64,000 nucleotides of DNA, from the NCBI RefSeq assembly GCF_002915575.1, contig NZ_PQGD01000002.1, positions 186,001 through 250,000 on the forward strand, written 5' to 3'. The notes under the pieces are model-generated. The model had not been told where the DNA came from and ran no database searches. It worked only from the letters and a program-made list of their open reading frames with translations. A program made the position numbers and the translations under genes. The stretch comes from Superficieibacter electus. Its GTDB lineage: Bacteria > Pseudomonadota > Gammaproteobacteria > Enterobacterales > Enterobacteriaceae. Each line of letters opens with the position of its first letter. Positions within the stretch are counted from its first letter, which is position 1. Positions 49,185 through 58,220 of this stretch are shown piece after piece.

Positions 49185-50546
49185 ATGATGCAAACCGTTT
49201 TAGCGAAAATCGTCGCCGACAAGACGATATGGGTAGAAAACCGTAAACAGCAGCAGCCGCTGGCAAGCTTTCAGAATGAGGTGGTTGCCAGCCAGCGCGA
49301 TTTTTACGCCGCCTTACAGGGCGCTCGCACCGCGTTTATTCTGGAGTGTAAGAAGGCGTCTCCGTCAAAAGGGGTGATCCGTGATGATTTCGATCCTGCG
49401 CGTATCGCCGGGATCTATAAACATCATGCCTCCGCCATTTCGGTATTAACCGATGAAAAATATTTTCAGGGCAGCTTTGATTTTCTGCCCATTGTCAGCG
49501 GCATCGCGCCGCAGCCAATTTTGTGCAAGGATTTTATTATCGATCCTTACCAGATCTACCTCGCACGCTATTATCAGGCCGATGCCTGCCTGCTGATGCT
49601 CTCCGTGCTGGATGACGAACAGTATCGCCAGCTGGCTGCCGTTGCGCATAGCCTGAAGATGGGCGTGCTGACGGAAGTCAGTAACGAGGAAGAACTGGAG
49701 CGGGCGATTGCGCTGGAAGCGAAAGTGGTCGGTATTAATAACCGTGACCTGCGCGATTTGTCTATCGATCTCAACCGCACCCGCGAACTGGCCCCGCGCC
49801 TGGGTCACGGCGTGACGGTGATCAGCGAATCCGGCATTACTACCCACGCGCAGATCCGTGAGCTAAGCCGTTTCGCCAATGGTTTTCTGATTGGCTCGGC
49901 GCTGATGTCGCATGACGATCTTAACGCCGCCGTGTTGCGGGTTCTGCTCGGTGAAAACAAAGTCTGCGGCCTGACCCGCGCTGAAGATGCGCAGGCGGCT
50001 CATGAGGCAGGGGCAATCTATGGCGGATTGATTTTCGTACCGTCCTCGCCGCGTGCGGTCAGTGAGGCTCAGGCGCGTAACGTGATGGCGGGTGCGCCAC
50101 TGCACTATGTCGGCGTGTTCCGCAATGCACCAGTCGAGCAGGTGGCGGCGACGGCGCAGACGCTGGCGCTTGCTGCAGTGCAACTGCACGGCGACGAAGA
50201 CCAGGATTACATCACCCGCCTGCGCGCCGCCCTGCCCGCTGACGTGGCGGTCTGGAAAGCGCTGAGCGTAAGCAACACCCTGCCTGCGCGCCATTTTAAC
50301 CACGTTGATAAATACATTTTTGATAATGGCCAGGGCGGTAGCGGTCAGTCATTCGACTGGTCGCTGCTGGCGGGCCAGGACCTGAGCAATGTCCTGCTGG
50401 CAGGCGGGCTTGGTCCCGACAACTGCGTTAGCGCCGCAGGCACCGGCTGTGCCGGGCTTGATTTTAATTCTGGCGTAGAATCTGCACCGGGTAAAAAAGA
50501 TGCCAGCAAACTGGCCTCGGTATTTCAGACGCTGCGCGCTTATTAA
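49185..50546 (+). CDS. trpC: Indole-3-glycerol phosphate synthase / phosphoribosylanthranilate isomerase
   Basis: A 453-residue bifunctional enzyme with two (beta/alpha)8 barrels. The N-terminal synthase (about 1-255) has [46 protein letters not shown] and [15 protein letters not shown]. The C-terminal TrpF isomerase starts at [17 protein letters not shown] (catalytic Cys) and ends with [16 protein letters not shown] (catalytic Asp). It begins with ATGATG directly after the trpD stop. Confidence 0.98.
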   Translation: MMQTVLAKIVADKTIWVENRKQQQPLASFQNEVVASQRDFYAALQGARTAFILECKKASPSKGVIRDDFDPARIAGIYKHHASAISVLTDEKYFQGSFDFLPIVSGIAPQPILCKDFIIDPYQIYLARYYQADACLLMLSVLDDEQYRQLAAVAHSLKMGVLTEVSNEEELERAIALEAKVVGINNRDLRDLSIDLNRTRELAPRLGHGVTVISESGITTHAQIRELSRFANGFLIGSALMSHDDLNAAVLRVLLGENKVCGLTRAEDAQAAHEAGAIYGGLIFVPSSPRAVSEAQARNVMAGAPLHYVGVFRNAPVEQVAATAQTLALAAVQLHGDEDQDYITRLRAALPADVAVWKALSVSNTLPARHFNHVDKYIFDNGQGGSGQSFDWSLLAGQDLSNVLLAGGLGPDNCVSAAGTGCAGLDFNSGVESAPGKKDASKLASVFQTLRAY

Positions 50547-50556
50547 GGAAGTGACG

Positions 50557-51750
50557 ATGACTACATTATTAAACCCGTACTTCGGTGAGTTTGGTGGCAT
50601 GTATGTGCCGCAGATCCTGATGCCTGCCCTGCGCCAGCTGGAAGAAGCCTTCGTCAGCGCGCAGAAAGATCCTGAATTTCAGGCGCAGTTTACCGACCTG
50701 TTAAAAAATTATGCCGGCCGTCCGACCGCGCTGACCAAATGCCAGAACCTTACTGCCGGCACAAAGACCACGCTGTATCTTAAGCGTGAAGATCTGCTGC
50801 ACGGCGGCGCGCATAAAACCAACCAGGTGCTCGGACAGGCACTGCTGGCCAAACGGATGGGCAAAACGGAAATCATCGCCGAAACCGGCGCAGGCCAGCA
50901 TGGCGTTGCCTCGGCACTCGCCAGCGCGTTGCTGGGGCTGAAGTGTCGCATCTATATGGGGGCGAAAGATGTTGAGCGCCAGTCGCCAAACGTGTTCCGT
51001 ATGCGGCTGATGGGCGCGGAAGTCATTCCGGTATATAGCGGCTCCGCGACGCTGAAAGACGCCTGTAACGAGGCCCTGCGCGACTGGTCCGGCAGTTATG
51101 ATACTGCGCACTATATGCTCGGCACCGCCGCAGGTCCGCACCCGTTCCCGACTATCGTGCGTGAATTTCAGCGCATGATCGGCGAAGAGACGAAAGTGCA
51201 GATCCGCGAAAAAGAAGGTCGTCTGCCGGATGCCGTTATCGCCTGCGTCGGCGGTGGTTCGAACGCCATTGGCATGTTTGCGGATTTTATTGAAGAAGCC
51301 AGCGTTGGACTTATCGGCGTAGAGCCTGCCGGTCACGGCATCGAAACGGGCGAGCACGGTGCGCCGCTAAAACATGGTCGCGTAGGTATCTACTTCGGCA
51401 TGAAATCGCCGATGATGCAGACCGAAGACGGACAAATCGAAGAATCTTATTCCATTTCTGCTGGTCTGGATTTCCCGTCCGTTGGCCCGCAGCACGCTTA
51501 CCTGAACAGCACCGGGCGCGCTGATTATGTCTCCATCACCGATGACGAAGCGCTGGACGCATTCAAAGCGTTATGTCGTGAAGAAGGGATCATTCCGGCG
51601 CTGGAATCGTCTCACGCGCTTGCCCATGCGCTGAAAATGATGCGCGATAATCCTGAAAAAGAGCAGCTACTGGTGGTTAACCTCTCCGGTCGCGGCGATA
51701 AAGACATTTTCACCGTACACGACATTCTGAAAGCGCGAGGGGAAATCTGA
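50557..51750 (+). CDS. trpB: Tryptophan synthase beta chain
   Basis: TrpB condenses indole and serine to tryptophan with pyridoxal phosphate. The start at 50557 gives 397 aa, as in E. coli; the open frame extends upstream into trpC. The PLP lysine lies in [20 protein letters not shown] (about residue 87), with [15 protein letters not shown] and the phosphate loop [12 protein letters not shown]. The ribosome-binding site is AAGGAAG. The stop overlaps the trpA start (TGATG). Confidence 0.98.
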   Translation: MTTLLNPYFGEFGGMYVPQILMPALRQLEEAFVSAQKDPEFQAQFTDLLKNYAGRPTALTKCQNLTAGTKTTLYLKREDLLHGGAHKTNQVLGQALLAKRMGKTEIIAETGAGQHGVASALASALLGLKCRIYMGAKDVERQSPNVFRMRLMGAEVIPVYSGSATLKDACNEALRDWSGSYDTAHYMLGTAAGPHPFPTIVREFQRMIGEETKVQIREKEGRLPDAVIACVGGGSNAIGMFADFIEEASVGLIGVEPAGHGIETGEHGAPLKHGRVGIYFGMKSPMMQTEDGQIEESYSISAGLDFPSVGPQHAYLNSTGRADYVSITDDEALDAFKALCREEGIIPALESSHALAHALKMMRDNPEKEQLLVVNLSGRGDKDIFTVHDILKARGEI

Positions 51751-52559
51751 TGGAACGCTATGAACAGTTATTTGCCAGACTGAAAGACCGCCGGGAAGGC
51801 GCATTTGTGCCATTCGTGACCCTTGGCGATCCCTCTCCCGAACAGTCGCTGAAGATTATTGATACGCTGATTGAAGCGGGTGCGGATGCGCTTGAGCTGG
51901 GTATTCCGTTCTCCGATCCGCTGGCGGATGGCCCGACCATTCAGAATGCGACCCTGCGTGCGTTTGCCTCGGGCGTCACGCCGGGCCAGTGCTTTGAAAT
52001 GCTGGCAACCATTCGCCAGAAGTATCCGCATATTCCCATCGGCCTGCTGATGTACGCCAACCTGGTCTTCAGCCGCGGCATTGATGAATTTTACGCTGCC
52101 TGCGCCCGTGTTGGCGTGGATTCAGTGCTGGTCGCTGATGTTCCCATTGAAGAGTCCACTCCCTTTCGCCAGGCCGCGCTGCGCCACAACGTTGCGCCTA
52201 TTTTTATTTGCCCGCCGAATGCGGATGATGACCTGCTGCGCCAGATAGCCTCACATGGCCGGGGCTACACCTATCTGCTTTCGCGTGCTGGCGTGACCGG
52301 TGCGGAAAAACAGGCTGCACTGCCGCTGCACCACCTGGTGGAGAAGCTGACCGAATACCATGCGGCACCGCCGCTGCAGGGATTCGGTATCTCCGCGCCG
52401 GAACAGGTGACCGCCGCCATTCATGCTGGTGCAGCAGGCGCAATCTCCGGCTCGGCAATCGTTAAAATCATTGAAAATAACCTCAACGCGCCTGAGAAAA
52501 TGCTCAGTGAACTCAACGGGTTTGTGCAGAAAATGAAAGCGGCCACGCCGCATATCTGA
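51750..52559 (+). CDS. trpA: Tryptophan synthase alpha chain
   Basis: TrpA cleaves indole-3-glycerol phosphate to indole, which channels to TrpB. It is 269 aa, one longer than E. coli. The catalytic Glu and Asp are in [19 protein letters not shown] (about residues 49 and 60). The phosphate-binding loops are [12 protein letters not shown] and [11 protein letters not shown], and [12 protein letters not shown] is typical. It is the last gene of the operon. The end is just 2 bases from the convergent MarR-family gene. Confidence 0.98.
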   Translation: MERYEQLFARLKDRREGAFVPFVTLGDPSPEQSLKIIDTLIEAGADALELGIPFSDPLADGPTIQNATLRAFASGVTPGQCFEMLATIRQKYPHIPIGLLMYANLVFSRGIDEFYAACARVGVDSVLVADVPIEESTPFRQAALRHNVAPIFICPPNADDDLLRQIASHGRGYTYLLSRAGVTGAEKQAALPLHHLVEKLTEYHAAPPLQGFGISAPEQVTAAIHAGAAGAISGSAIVKIIENNLNAPEKMLSELNGFVQKMKAATPHI

Positions 52560-52561
52560 TG

Positions 52562-53047
52562 TTAACGCTGTCCGGCCTGCGGGTCGGACAGGGCTTCCCC
52601 CTTCACGCAGTTCGCATATTTACGCACCAGGCGAAAAAGTGCATCCACGTCCTGCGGCGACCATTGCCTAAAAATCCGGTTCATTAATCGCTGGCGGGCC
52701 TGATTAATATTGTTCAGCAGAGCGTCACCCTGCGGCGCAACGGTCACCTCACTAACGCGTCTGTCATGCGCCGCTGGCTGCTTGTTTACCAGCGCAAGAC
52801 CTTCCAGCCGTTTTATCTGACGACTCACGGTGGTGTAGTCCCTGCCCAACCGGGCCGCCAGCTCAACAACGCCCACTGGCCCATACCGACCGATGGTGAC
52901 TAACAGAGGGAAAAGCGTTTGATCGAGACGGACATTCGCTTCGTTCAGCAGAATTTCGTCGCGCAAGGGATGATTCATGACGCTGATGATATCCAGTAGC
53001 GCGCCATGAAAATCGGTAATGTCATAACTTTTATGTGCATCTTGCAT
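52562..53047 (-). CDS. MarR-family transcriptional regulator
   Basis: A 161-residue MarR-type regulator. The start at 53047 (MQDAHKSYDITDFHG) was chosen because it faces the divergent reductase gene; a much longer open frame exists but runs antisense to that gene. The winged-helix DNA-binding region is VVELAARLGRDYTTVSRQIK (about 67-87), followed by the wing AAHDRRVSEVTVAPQGDALL. MarR repressors with a divergent oxidoreductase usually control both genes in response to an electrophile or phenolic compound; that is inferred. The gene is not in the E. coli trpA-ompW interval. Confidence 0.85.
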   Translation of the reverse strand: MQDAHKSYDITDFHGALLDIISVMNHPLRDEILLNEANVRLDQTLFPLLVTIGRYGPVGVVELAARLGRDYTTVSRQIKRLEGLALVNKQPAAHDRRVSEVTVAPQGDALLNNINQARQRLMNRIFRQWSPQDVDALFRLVRKYANCVKGEALSDPQAGQR

Positions 53048-53101
53048 ATAAAATCCAGCAGAGTATAGTGCCGTGGGTAGATATGTGCATTTTACACATA
53101 A
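53031..53101. promoter_or_regulatory. Two similar palindromes, likely MarR operators
   Basis: Palindrome 1 (53031-53051) has arms TTATGTGCA and TGCATATAA and covers the marR-family start codon. Palindrome 2 (53082-53100) has arms TATGTG and CACATA and lies upstream of the reductase gene. Both share the ATGTGCA half-site. This is the pattern expected for autoregulation plus control of the divergent gene. Confidence 0.6.
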
Positions 53102-53122
53102 CAGCCAGACGGAGGAAGACCA

Positions 53123-54064
53123 ATGAAAGCAGCAGTGGTGTATGACCCTACTACAGGCCCCGTATATGGGGACTTTCCTGCCCCGCAAGCGAGTGCCGAC
53201 AATCGGCTTATTCAGGTTCAGGCGGCAGCAATCAGTCATGTGGCTAAAAGCCGTGCGGCGGGTAAGCATTATAGTTTCAGCGCTACCCAGCCTTTTATCC
53301 CCGGGATTGACGGCGTGGGTCTTACCGAACAGGGCGAGCGCGTCTGGTTCGTTATGCCGGTCGCGCCCTGGGGCAGTATGGCGGAATGGACGCTGGTACC
53401 CGCTGAACATTGCCTGCCGCTGCCTGAAACGCTTTCCTCTGTCGATGCAGCCGCAATGGGTAATCCTGGCATGTCGGCCTGGGCGGCGCTGGTGAATCGC
53501 GCCAGATTTCAGCCGGGAGAAACGGTATTGATTAACGGTGCCACCGGTAGCGCAGGGCAATTGGCAGTACAAATCGCCCGCCACCTTGGGGCGAAAAAGA
53601 TCATTGCCAGCGGACGTAATCCGGCTGCACTGGAATGCTGTGGTGCAGATCATACGCTGCTGCTCGGGACGGAGGATATGCCAGAACAACTGGCAGAGCA
53701 TGCCAGCGAACAGATTGATGTGGTGATTGATTACCTATGGGGGGAGAGTGCCCGGCATATCCTGACCACGCTGGCAAAACATAGTCCATCGACTCACCCC
53801 GTGCGCTTTATACAGGTTGGCTCACTGTCCGGCGCTGATATTTCCCTTCCGGGGACAGTGCTGCGGGCATCCCCCCTTCAACTGATGGGGAGCGGCATCG
53901 GCAGCCTGTCGATGGCAGAACTGGTTTCAGCGACGGCACGGATGTTTGAGGCTGCTGTTCCGGGCGGGTTTACGATCGCCACGACACCCGCTCCCCTGGC
54001 AGAAGTCAGCGCAGCCTGGGCCGTGGACGACAGTAAAAAACGCACGGTATTTACCTTGCCCTGA
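53123..54064 (+). CDS. Zinc-free medium-chain (quinone-type) oxidoreductase
   Basis: A 313-residue medium-chain dehydrogenase/reductase of the zinc-free quinone oxidoreductase type. The N-terminal GroES-like part includes FIPGIDGVGLTEQGERVWF. The NADPH-binding Rossmann motif is VLINGATGSAGQLAVQIARH (about 132-151). No structural or catalytic zinc cysteines are visible. The ribosome-binding site is GGAGGA, nine bases upstream. Substrate is unknown; reactive quinones or enones are typical. It is divergent from the MarR gene and followed by the RyhB-like RNA. Confidence 0.85.
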   Translation: MKAAVVYDPTTGPVYGDFPAPQASADNRLIQVQAAAISHVAKSRAAGKHYSFSATQPFIPGIDGVGLTEQGERVWFVMPVAPWGSMAEWTLVPAEHCLPLPETLSSVDAAAMGNPGMSAWAALVNRARFQPGETVLINGATGSAGQLAVQIARHLGAKKIIASGRNPAALECCGADHTLLLGTEDMPEQLAEHASEQIDVVIDYLWGESARHILTTLAKHSPSTHPVRFIQVGSLSGADISLPGTVLRASPLQLMGSGIGSLSMAELVSATARMFEAAVPGGFTIATTPAPLAEVSAAWAVDDSKKRTVFTLP

Positions 54065-54084
54065 CATCCGCACAAAAGAAGGGG

Positions 54085-54113
54085 TTGATTCTGAAGATGA
54101 TAAAGATTATCTT
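54085..54113 (+). promoter_or_regulatory. Promoter with Fur box for the RyhB-like RNA
   Basis: A -35-like TTGATT (54085-54090) and a -10-like TATCTT (54108-54113) are spaced by 17 bases. Between and over them, 54093-54111 matches the 19-base Fur consensus at 15 positions, with arms GATAA and TTATC around a 3-base centre. A Fur-iron complex bound here would occlude the -10, so transcription would start only under iron limitation. Confidence 0.75.
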
Positions 54114-54119
54114 TCTCAC

Positions 54120-54215
54120 TACCGAATAGTTGAGCTAAATACTCAGGTATTCGGTACGACATTGCTCACATTGCTTCCAGTATGACTTGCCCGCCTTTAA
54201 TGCGGGCTTTTTTTT
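54120..54215 (+). ncRNA. RyhB-like iron-responsive small RNA
   Basis: A likely RNA of about 95 bases, the size of RyhB (about 90). A 5' hairpin pairs 54120-54134 with 54142-54156: 9 bp, one mismatch, then 5 bp, with a 7-base loop. The core that follows (54156-54183) begins ACGACATTGCTCACATTGCT and is identical, as far as I recall, to 28 bases of the E. coli RyhB core; the next base differs. The RNA ends in terminator GCCCGC / GCGGGC (54189-54207) and eight T. In known RyhB this core pairs with mRNAs of iron-using proteins such as sodB with Hfq. The 3' end touches the convergent membrane-protein gene. Confidence 0.88.
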
Positions 54216-54846
54216 AGCGGCTGGCATGCGCCACGGAAAGCGGAGCGCCCCGCTTCTCGTTTTTCATCAGGTCCCAGGTAATAAAGAACAAGCCCACCAT
54301 AAAGGGGATCTCATAGAGTTCTTCAATCAAATCCTGATACTGTCTGGCGTGCAAAAACCACGGTGCAAGCAGGCGATGATGTTCTACTGAGTCAGAAATC
54401 AAGAAAGTGATCACCACCACAAGCGCCATCCACAGCGATATTTCCGCGGTGCGCAATTTCAGGGCAATCTCTTTGCGTAAGGTTGAGGACAGAAGAATCG
54501 GCAGCGCCAGTGCGGCGATCAGGATCACCGAAATCGTCCTGAATACCAGTTTGGGTTCATGCGGGAAATAGTCCCGTCCCCAACTGGTGCTTCTTCCCAG
54601 CAATACCACCCACCATACTACCGCCCACAGCCAGAACTGCCTGGACCCCTTTTCAAGCGATAATGGCTTAATATAAGACGCGGTAAAAACAGCGCCAAAC
54701 AGCAGCCACAGCGCCTGGCCGTTTTCAATCCATTCCACGACTTCACCGTGAAGCAGAGGCAGATGTAAATCTGCCGCAAAGGGAAACAGGACTGCCAGCA
54801 GGAGCAGAAAAAATGCTGCTGCGGAAAATTGCGTTTTCAGTGTCAT
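54214..54846 (-). CDS. Unrecognised inner-membrane protein
   Basis: A 210-residue protein that I do not recognise. Five or six hydrophobic segments are visible, beginning at FFLLLLAVLFPFAA (about residue 12) and including LWLLFGAVFTASYI, FWLWAVVWWVVLLG, TISVILIAALALPILLS, LWMALVVVITFLIS and IPFMVGLFFITWDLM. No catalytic motif is clear, apart from charged residues in DSVEHHRLLAPWFLHARQ between the last two helices. The stop overlaps the T-run of the convergent RyhB-like RNA. The upstream gap (54847-54996) holds nothing recognised. Confidence 0.7.
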   Translation of the reverse strand: MTLKTQFSAAAFFLLLLAVLFPFAADLHLPLLHGEVVEWIENGQALWLLFGAVFTASYIKPLSLEKGSRQFWLWAVVWWVVLLGRSTSWGRDYFPHEPKLVFRTISVILIAALALPILLSSTLRKEIALKLRTAEISLWMALVVVITFLISDSVEHHRLLAPWFLHARQYQDLIEELYEIPFMVGLFFITWDLMKNEKRGAPLSVAHASR

Positions 54847-54996
54847 ATGCCGTCACTACTTAAGGACAAATTAAGGAAAAACTCAAACGGCGATAATAAC
54901 CCTTCTGTATGAATGCGCATTATCAAAGTGTGCCTGTTATGCTCTTCATCGCATAAAAAGCCTTTATAGTTAAATCTGAATAGATATAAAACAAGG

Positions 54997-55018
54997 AACT
55001 GGCCGCTCGCGGCCAGTT
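54997..55018 (-). terminator. ompW terminator
   Basis: Stem AACTGGCCGC / GCGGCCAGTT, 10 bp nominally with a minimal loop (8-9 bp effective), twelve bases after the ompW stop. On the minus strand it is followed by CCTTGTTTT. Confidence 0.6.
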
Positions 55019-55030
55019 TGTAACAAAAAA

Positions 55031-55669
55031 TTAAAAACGATACCCGGCTGAGAACATGAATACCCACGGGTCGAGACGGGTGTCAACATTCTGCTGTACG
55101 CCCCCCGCTTTAAACTTCACTTCGGTATCAATATCCATATACCAGACCGACATGTTAATCAGCCAGTCACGGTTAATAAGGTAATCCAGCCCGACCTGGC
55201 CTGCCGCCCCCCAGGAGTCTTTCAGGCTGAGATCGGACAGCCCGGCAGCCTTGCCGGTATCATTAAAGCTTTCATCAAAAAAAGTCGTGTAATTCACGCC
55301 CGCGCCGATATAAGGCCGGACCTTGCTGCTGGCATCGCCAAAATACCACTGCGCCATTAAGGTAGGCGGCAAATGGTGCACCGTCGCAATATCGCCTGTT
55401 GGCCCGGTGCCTACTTTATGACGAAACGGCGTGGCGGCGAGCAGTTCTACCCCCACGTTATCCGTTGCCATCCAGGTAAATGTCAGGCCAAGCTGGGTAT
55501 TATTATCAACGTTGAAACCACCAAGGCTCTGCAGCACGTTATCTGAACCTTCAGTTGGTCGTACCGTTGCTGACCCGGCGCGAATGAAAAACTCACCCGC
55601 CTCGTGCGCCCATGCTGTACCACCAGAGAGACTGCTTAAGATTAATGCCGCCACCGCAATTTTTTTCAT
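55031..55669 (-). CDS. ompW: Outer-membrane protein OmpW
   Basis: OmpW is an eight-stranded outer-membrane barrel that acts as a hydrophobic-compound channel and colicin S4 receptor. This 212-residue copy starts at 55669 (MKKIAVAALILSSLSGG) behind GGAG; a GTG two codons earlier is less likely. The signal peptide ends AWA before HEAGEFFIRAGSAT. Conserved strands include GVELLAATPFRHK, GDIATVHHLPPTLMAQWYFG and the closing FMFSAGYRF with terminal Phe for barrel insertion. In E. coli it is regulated by FNR and other stress regulators. Confidence 0.97.
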   Translation of the reverse strand: MKKIAVAALILSSLSGGTAWAHEAGEFFIRAGSATVRPTEGSDNVLQSLGGFNVDNNTQLGLTFTWMATDNVGVELLAATPFRHKVGTGPTGDIATVHHLPPTLMAQWYFGDASSKVRPYIGAGVNYTTFFDESFNDTGKAAGLSDLSLKDSWGAAGQVGLDYLINRDWLINMSVWYMDIDTEVKFKAGGVQQNVDTRLDPWVFMFSAGYRF

Positions 55670-55940
55670 ATCCACTCCATCGTTATGGTTTTATCAGGCG
55701 CGGCAAATATACCTACAAAGAAGTAAAAGTGATCCAACTTAGATCACATTTAATCCTGAGATTTAACCTTTATTGATCTGGATTAATTTTTACAGACTCG
55801 ACACAATCCCGTTTCGCCAAACCACGTCAATTTTGATGACAATGAGTGCCAAAAATAATTTGCCATGGTCCTATTGCGCCTGACGCATCAGAGGCCTACC
55901 TTACTTCTGGTGATAATTTGAGTGCGTTTTCAGGTGTGTT

Positions 55941-56342
55941 ATGAGCGATATAAACCCGTGCATGACGTGCGGTGCCTGTTGTGCGTATTTTCGTGTTTCC
56001 TTTTACTGGTCCGAGGGCGACGATGCTTATGGTAACGTCCCGGTGGCCCTTACCGAGCCGGTTTCCCCCTTTCTGCGCTGCATGCGCGGCACCTATCAGA
56101 AAGATCCCCGCTGTATTGCGTTGCAGGGTGAACCCGGCGAGGCGACATGCTGTACGATCTATGAAAATCGACCGTCAACCTGCCGCGAATTTGTCATGTC
56201 AGGTGAAAATGGCGAACTTAACGAGGCCTGCCTGCGTGCCAGAGCACACTACCACTTACCGCCCCTTTACAAAGACCCACCAATACTTACTTTTCCTGAT
56301 GCTGCCACTGATGAGTTATCCAGGGTACAATCATGCGCTTAA
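55941..56342 (+). CDS. YkgJ-type cysteine-cluster protein
   Basis: A 133-residue soluble protein of the zinc/iron-chelating cysteine-cluster (YkgJ/YeiW) family. The metal-binding start is [15 protein letters not shown] (Cys at residues 7, 10, 13 and 14), joined by further Cys in [15 protein letters not shown] and [16 protein letters not shown], and a late Cys in [11 protein letters not shown]. The role is unknown. The ribosome-binding site is weak (TTTTCAGGTGTG before the ATG). It is 28 bases upstream of yciC on the same strand. Confidence 0.8.
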   Translation: MSDINPCMTCGACCAYFRVSFYWSEGDDAYGNVPVALTEPVSPFLRCMRGTYQKDPRCIALQGEPGEATCCTIYENRPSTCREFVMSGENGELNEACLRARAHYHLPPLYKDPPILTFPDAATDELSRVQSCA

Positions 56343-56370
56343 TAACACCTGCCAAACTCAAGGAGAGTGC

Positions 56371-57114
56371 ATGTCTATCACGGCAAAGTCCGTTTACCGT
56401 GACACGGGTAATTTTTTTCGTAATCAGTTCATTACTATTTTGCTGATTGCTTTGTTGTGTGCGTTTATCACGGTGGTACTTGGCCATGCTTTTTCACCTG
56501 GTGAAGAGCAGCTTTCAATCCTGAGTGAGGGTGACAATCTGGCCGGTAGCGGTGGATTATTTGAACTGGTGCAGAGCATGACGCCGGAGCAGCAACAAGT
56601 ATTACTCCACGCGTCGGCAGTCTCGACATTTTCCGGGCTGGTTGGCAATGCGCTACTGGCAGGCGGGGTACTGCTGCTGATCCAGATGATTTCGGCCGGG
56701 CAGCCCGTCAGCGCCCTGCGCGCCATTGGTGCCAGCGCCCCGGTGCTGCCTAAGCTGTTTTTGCTGATCCTGCTCACCACGTTTTTGGTGCAGATTGGCG
56801 TAATGCTTATTGTGGTGCCGGGGGTAATTCTGGCCATCGTACTGGCCTTTGCCCCGGTAATGATCGTGCAGGATAAAATGGGAATTTTTGCCGCAATGCG
56901 TGCCAGTATGCGTCTGGCCTGGGCCAATATGCGTATTGTCGCCCCGGCGATTATTTGCTGGCTGTTGGCTAAAACGCTGCTGCTGATGCTGGCCTCGCAT
57001 TTTGCGGTGTTGACGCCACTGCCGGGAGCTATTGTCGCTAACACTCTGAGCAATCTGATTTCCGCGATGCTGCTCATTTATCTTTTTCGCCTGTACATGC
57101 TTATTCGTCCTTAA
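56371..57114 (+). CDS. yciC: YciC, UPF0259 membrane protein
   Basis: A 247-residue inner-membrane protein, the E. coli YciC length. The start at 56371 lies behind AAGGAGAG; the open frame extends upstream in a different frame from the YkgJ-type gene. Six hydrophobic helices are visible, the first [20 protein letters not shown]. The soluble loop between helices 1 and 2 contains [17 protein letters not shown]. No catalytic motif is known. It forms a cluster with yciB and the cysteine-cluster gene. Confidence 0.93.
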   Translation: MSITAKSVYRDTGNFFRNQFITILLIALLCAFITVVLGHAFSPGEEQLSILSEGDNLAGSGGLFELVQSMTPEQQQVLLHASAVSTFSGLVGNALLAGGVLLLIQMISAGQPVSALRAIGASAPVLPKLFLLILLTTFLVQIGVMLIVVPGVILAIVLAFAPVMIVQDKMGIFAAMRASMRLAWANMRIVAPAIICWLLAKTLLLMLASHFAVLTPLPGAIVANTLSNLISAMLLIYLFRLYMLIRP

Positions 57115-57158
57115 CCCTGTCGCTCGTCTGATGAGCGTCATTATCACGGAATCGTTGT

Positions 57159-57698
57159 ATGAAGCAGTTTCTGGATTTTTTACCTCTGGTGGTCTTTTTT
57201 GCCTTCTACAAGCTGTACGATATCTACATGGCGACCACGGCGCTGATTATTGCCACCGCCGTGGTACTCATTTACAGCTGGGTCCGCTATCGTCGGGTCG
57301 AAAAAATGGCGCTGATTACCTTTGTGCTGGTGGCGGTCTTCGGCGGGTTAACGCTCTTCTTCCATAACGATGAGTTTATCAAATGGAAAGTCACCGTTAT
57401 TTACGCGCTGTTTGCTGGCGCGCTGCTCTTCAGCCAGTGGGTAATGAAAAAGCCCTTGATCCAGCGCATGCTGGGTAAAGAACTTACGCTGCCTGCTGCG
57501 GTGTGGTCGAGACTGAATATTGCCTGGGCGCTGTTTTTCATTCTCTGCGGCCTGGCGAATATCTACATTGCTTTTTGGCTACCGCAAAATATCTGGGTTA
57601 ATTTCAAGGTCTTCGGCCTGACGGCGCTGACGCTGGTATTTACCCTGTTGAGCGGAGTGTATATTTACCGACACATGCCGCAGGATGACAAACCGTAA
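57159..57698 (+). CDS. yciB: YciB, intracellular septation protein A
   Basis: YciB is a 179-residue inner-membrane protein (identical in length to E. coli) of the IspZ family, involved in cell-envelope synthesis and septation. Five membrane helices are visible; [21 protein letters not shown] and [19 protein letters not shown] are the first two, and [19 protein letters not shown] is the fourth. It follows yciC by 44 bases. Confidence 0.96.
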   Translation: MKQFLDFLPLVVFFAFYKLYDIYMATTALIIATAVVLIYSWVRYRRVEKMALITFVLVAVFGGLTLFFHNDEFIKWKVTVIYALFAGALLFSQWVMKKPLIQRMLGKELTLPAAVWSRLNIAWALFFILCGLANIYIAFWLPQNIWVNFKVFGLTALTLVFTLLSGVYIYRHMPQDDKP

Positions 57699-57718
57699 GA
57701 CAGGTACGCCATCTTTCT

Positions 57719-57745
57719 CGCCGGGCGGCGTCGCCCGTCCGGCTG
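57719..57745. repeat. REP-like GC-rich element after yciB
   Basis: GC-rich CGCCGGGCGGCG ... CGCCCGTCCGGC directly downstream of yciB, with imperfect palindromic arms like an enterobacterial REP. The rest of 57746-57876 shows an AT-rich TGCGTCAAGTA-like stretch and no clear promoter. Confidence 0.4.
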
Positions 57746-57876
57746 CACTATTCCCTTCACTTTTGCAATAAATGCGTCAAGTATCCCTCTTGTTGCTTAC
57801 GCTGATTTCGCACAAAAAATAGCGACTCGCGTGACGTCATACTGAATAATATTGTCGATAATTACCGGGATTCGCC

Positions 57877-58182
57877 ATGGAACACGTATTAGCGGTTTTC
57901 AGATTAGCCGAAAACATTCCCTTGCCTAAAGTGAATGGCATCGGAAGTGGTTATTTCCCTCATCACAAATTCGATAACATCCCTTATCTGGTCAGCGGCA
58001 AACATCACTATGATGATGACTGTCTACACTATCCAGGCGAATCTATAATGACCACGATCACCTTTGTGAGCTGGGAATTTATCGGTCACATGATTAAAAG
58101 CGGCGACAGATTTGAAGTAAGAGAGATGAGCAAAATCATTGGCTACGGCACTGTTATCAACGTTCTCAATGAGGGGCGGTGA
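57877..58182 (+). CDS. Stand-alone EF-Tu domain III-like protein (first of pair)
   Basis: A 101-residue protein not in the E. coli yciB-yciA interval. It resembles the third (C-terminal) beta-barrel domain of EF-Tu: FRLAENIPLP with GYFPHHKF compares with the EF-Tu stretch ending GYRPQFYF, HYPGESIMTTITF with the EF-Tu PGDNIKMVV, and GDRFEVREMSKIIGYGTV with GLRFAIREGGRTVGAGVV. There is no GTPase domain. The start has a weak ribosome-binding site (CCGGGATT). It may be an antitoxin, decoy or immunity-type protein; this is conjecture. A second copy follows 38 bases later. Confidence 0.6.
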   Translation: MEHVLAVFRLAENIPLPKVNGIGSGYFPHHKFDNIPYLVSGKHHYDDDCLHYPGESIMTTITFVSWEFIGHMIKSGDRFEVREMSKIIGYGTVINVLNEGR

Positions 58183-58220
58183 ACACGATATGAATATCGT
58201 CCTGAATCCCAACTAACGCC

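Noticed and set aside
50701-51357. 218-codon minus-strand frame inside trpB
   Set aside because: Antisense shadow; trpB is intact and in operon context.
53048-53701. Upstream extension of the MarR-family frame to 379 codons
   Set aside because: The extension overlaps the divergent reductase gene and shows no protein-like sequence; the 161-residue start at 53047 agrees with the family length.
54843-55067. 74-codon minus-strand frame covering the end of ompW and the following gap
   Set aside because: It overlaps the ompW terminator hairpin and lacks a ribosome-binding site and any recognisable feature.
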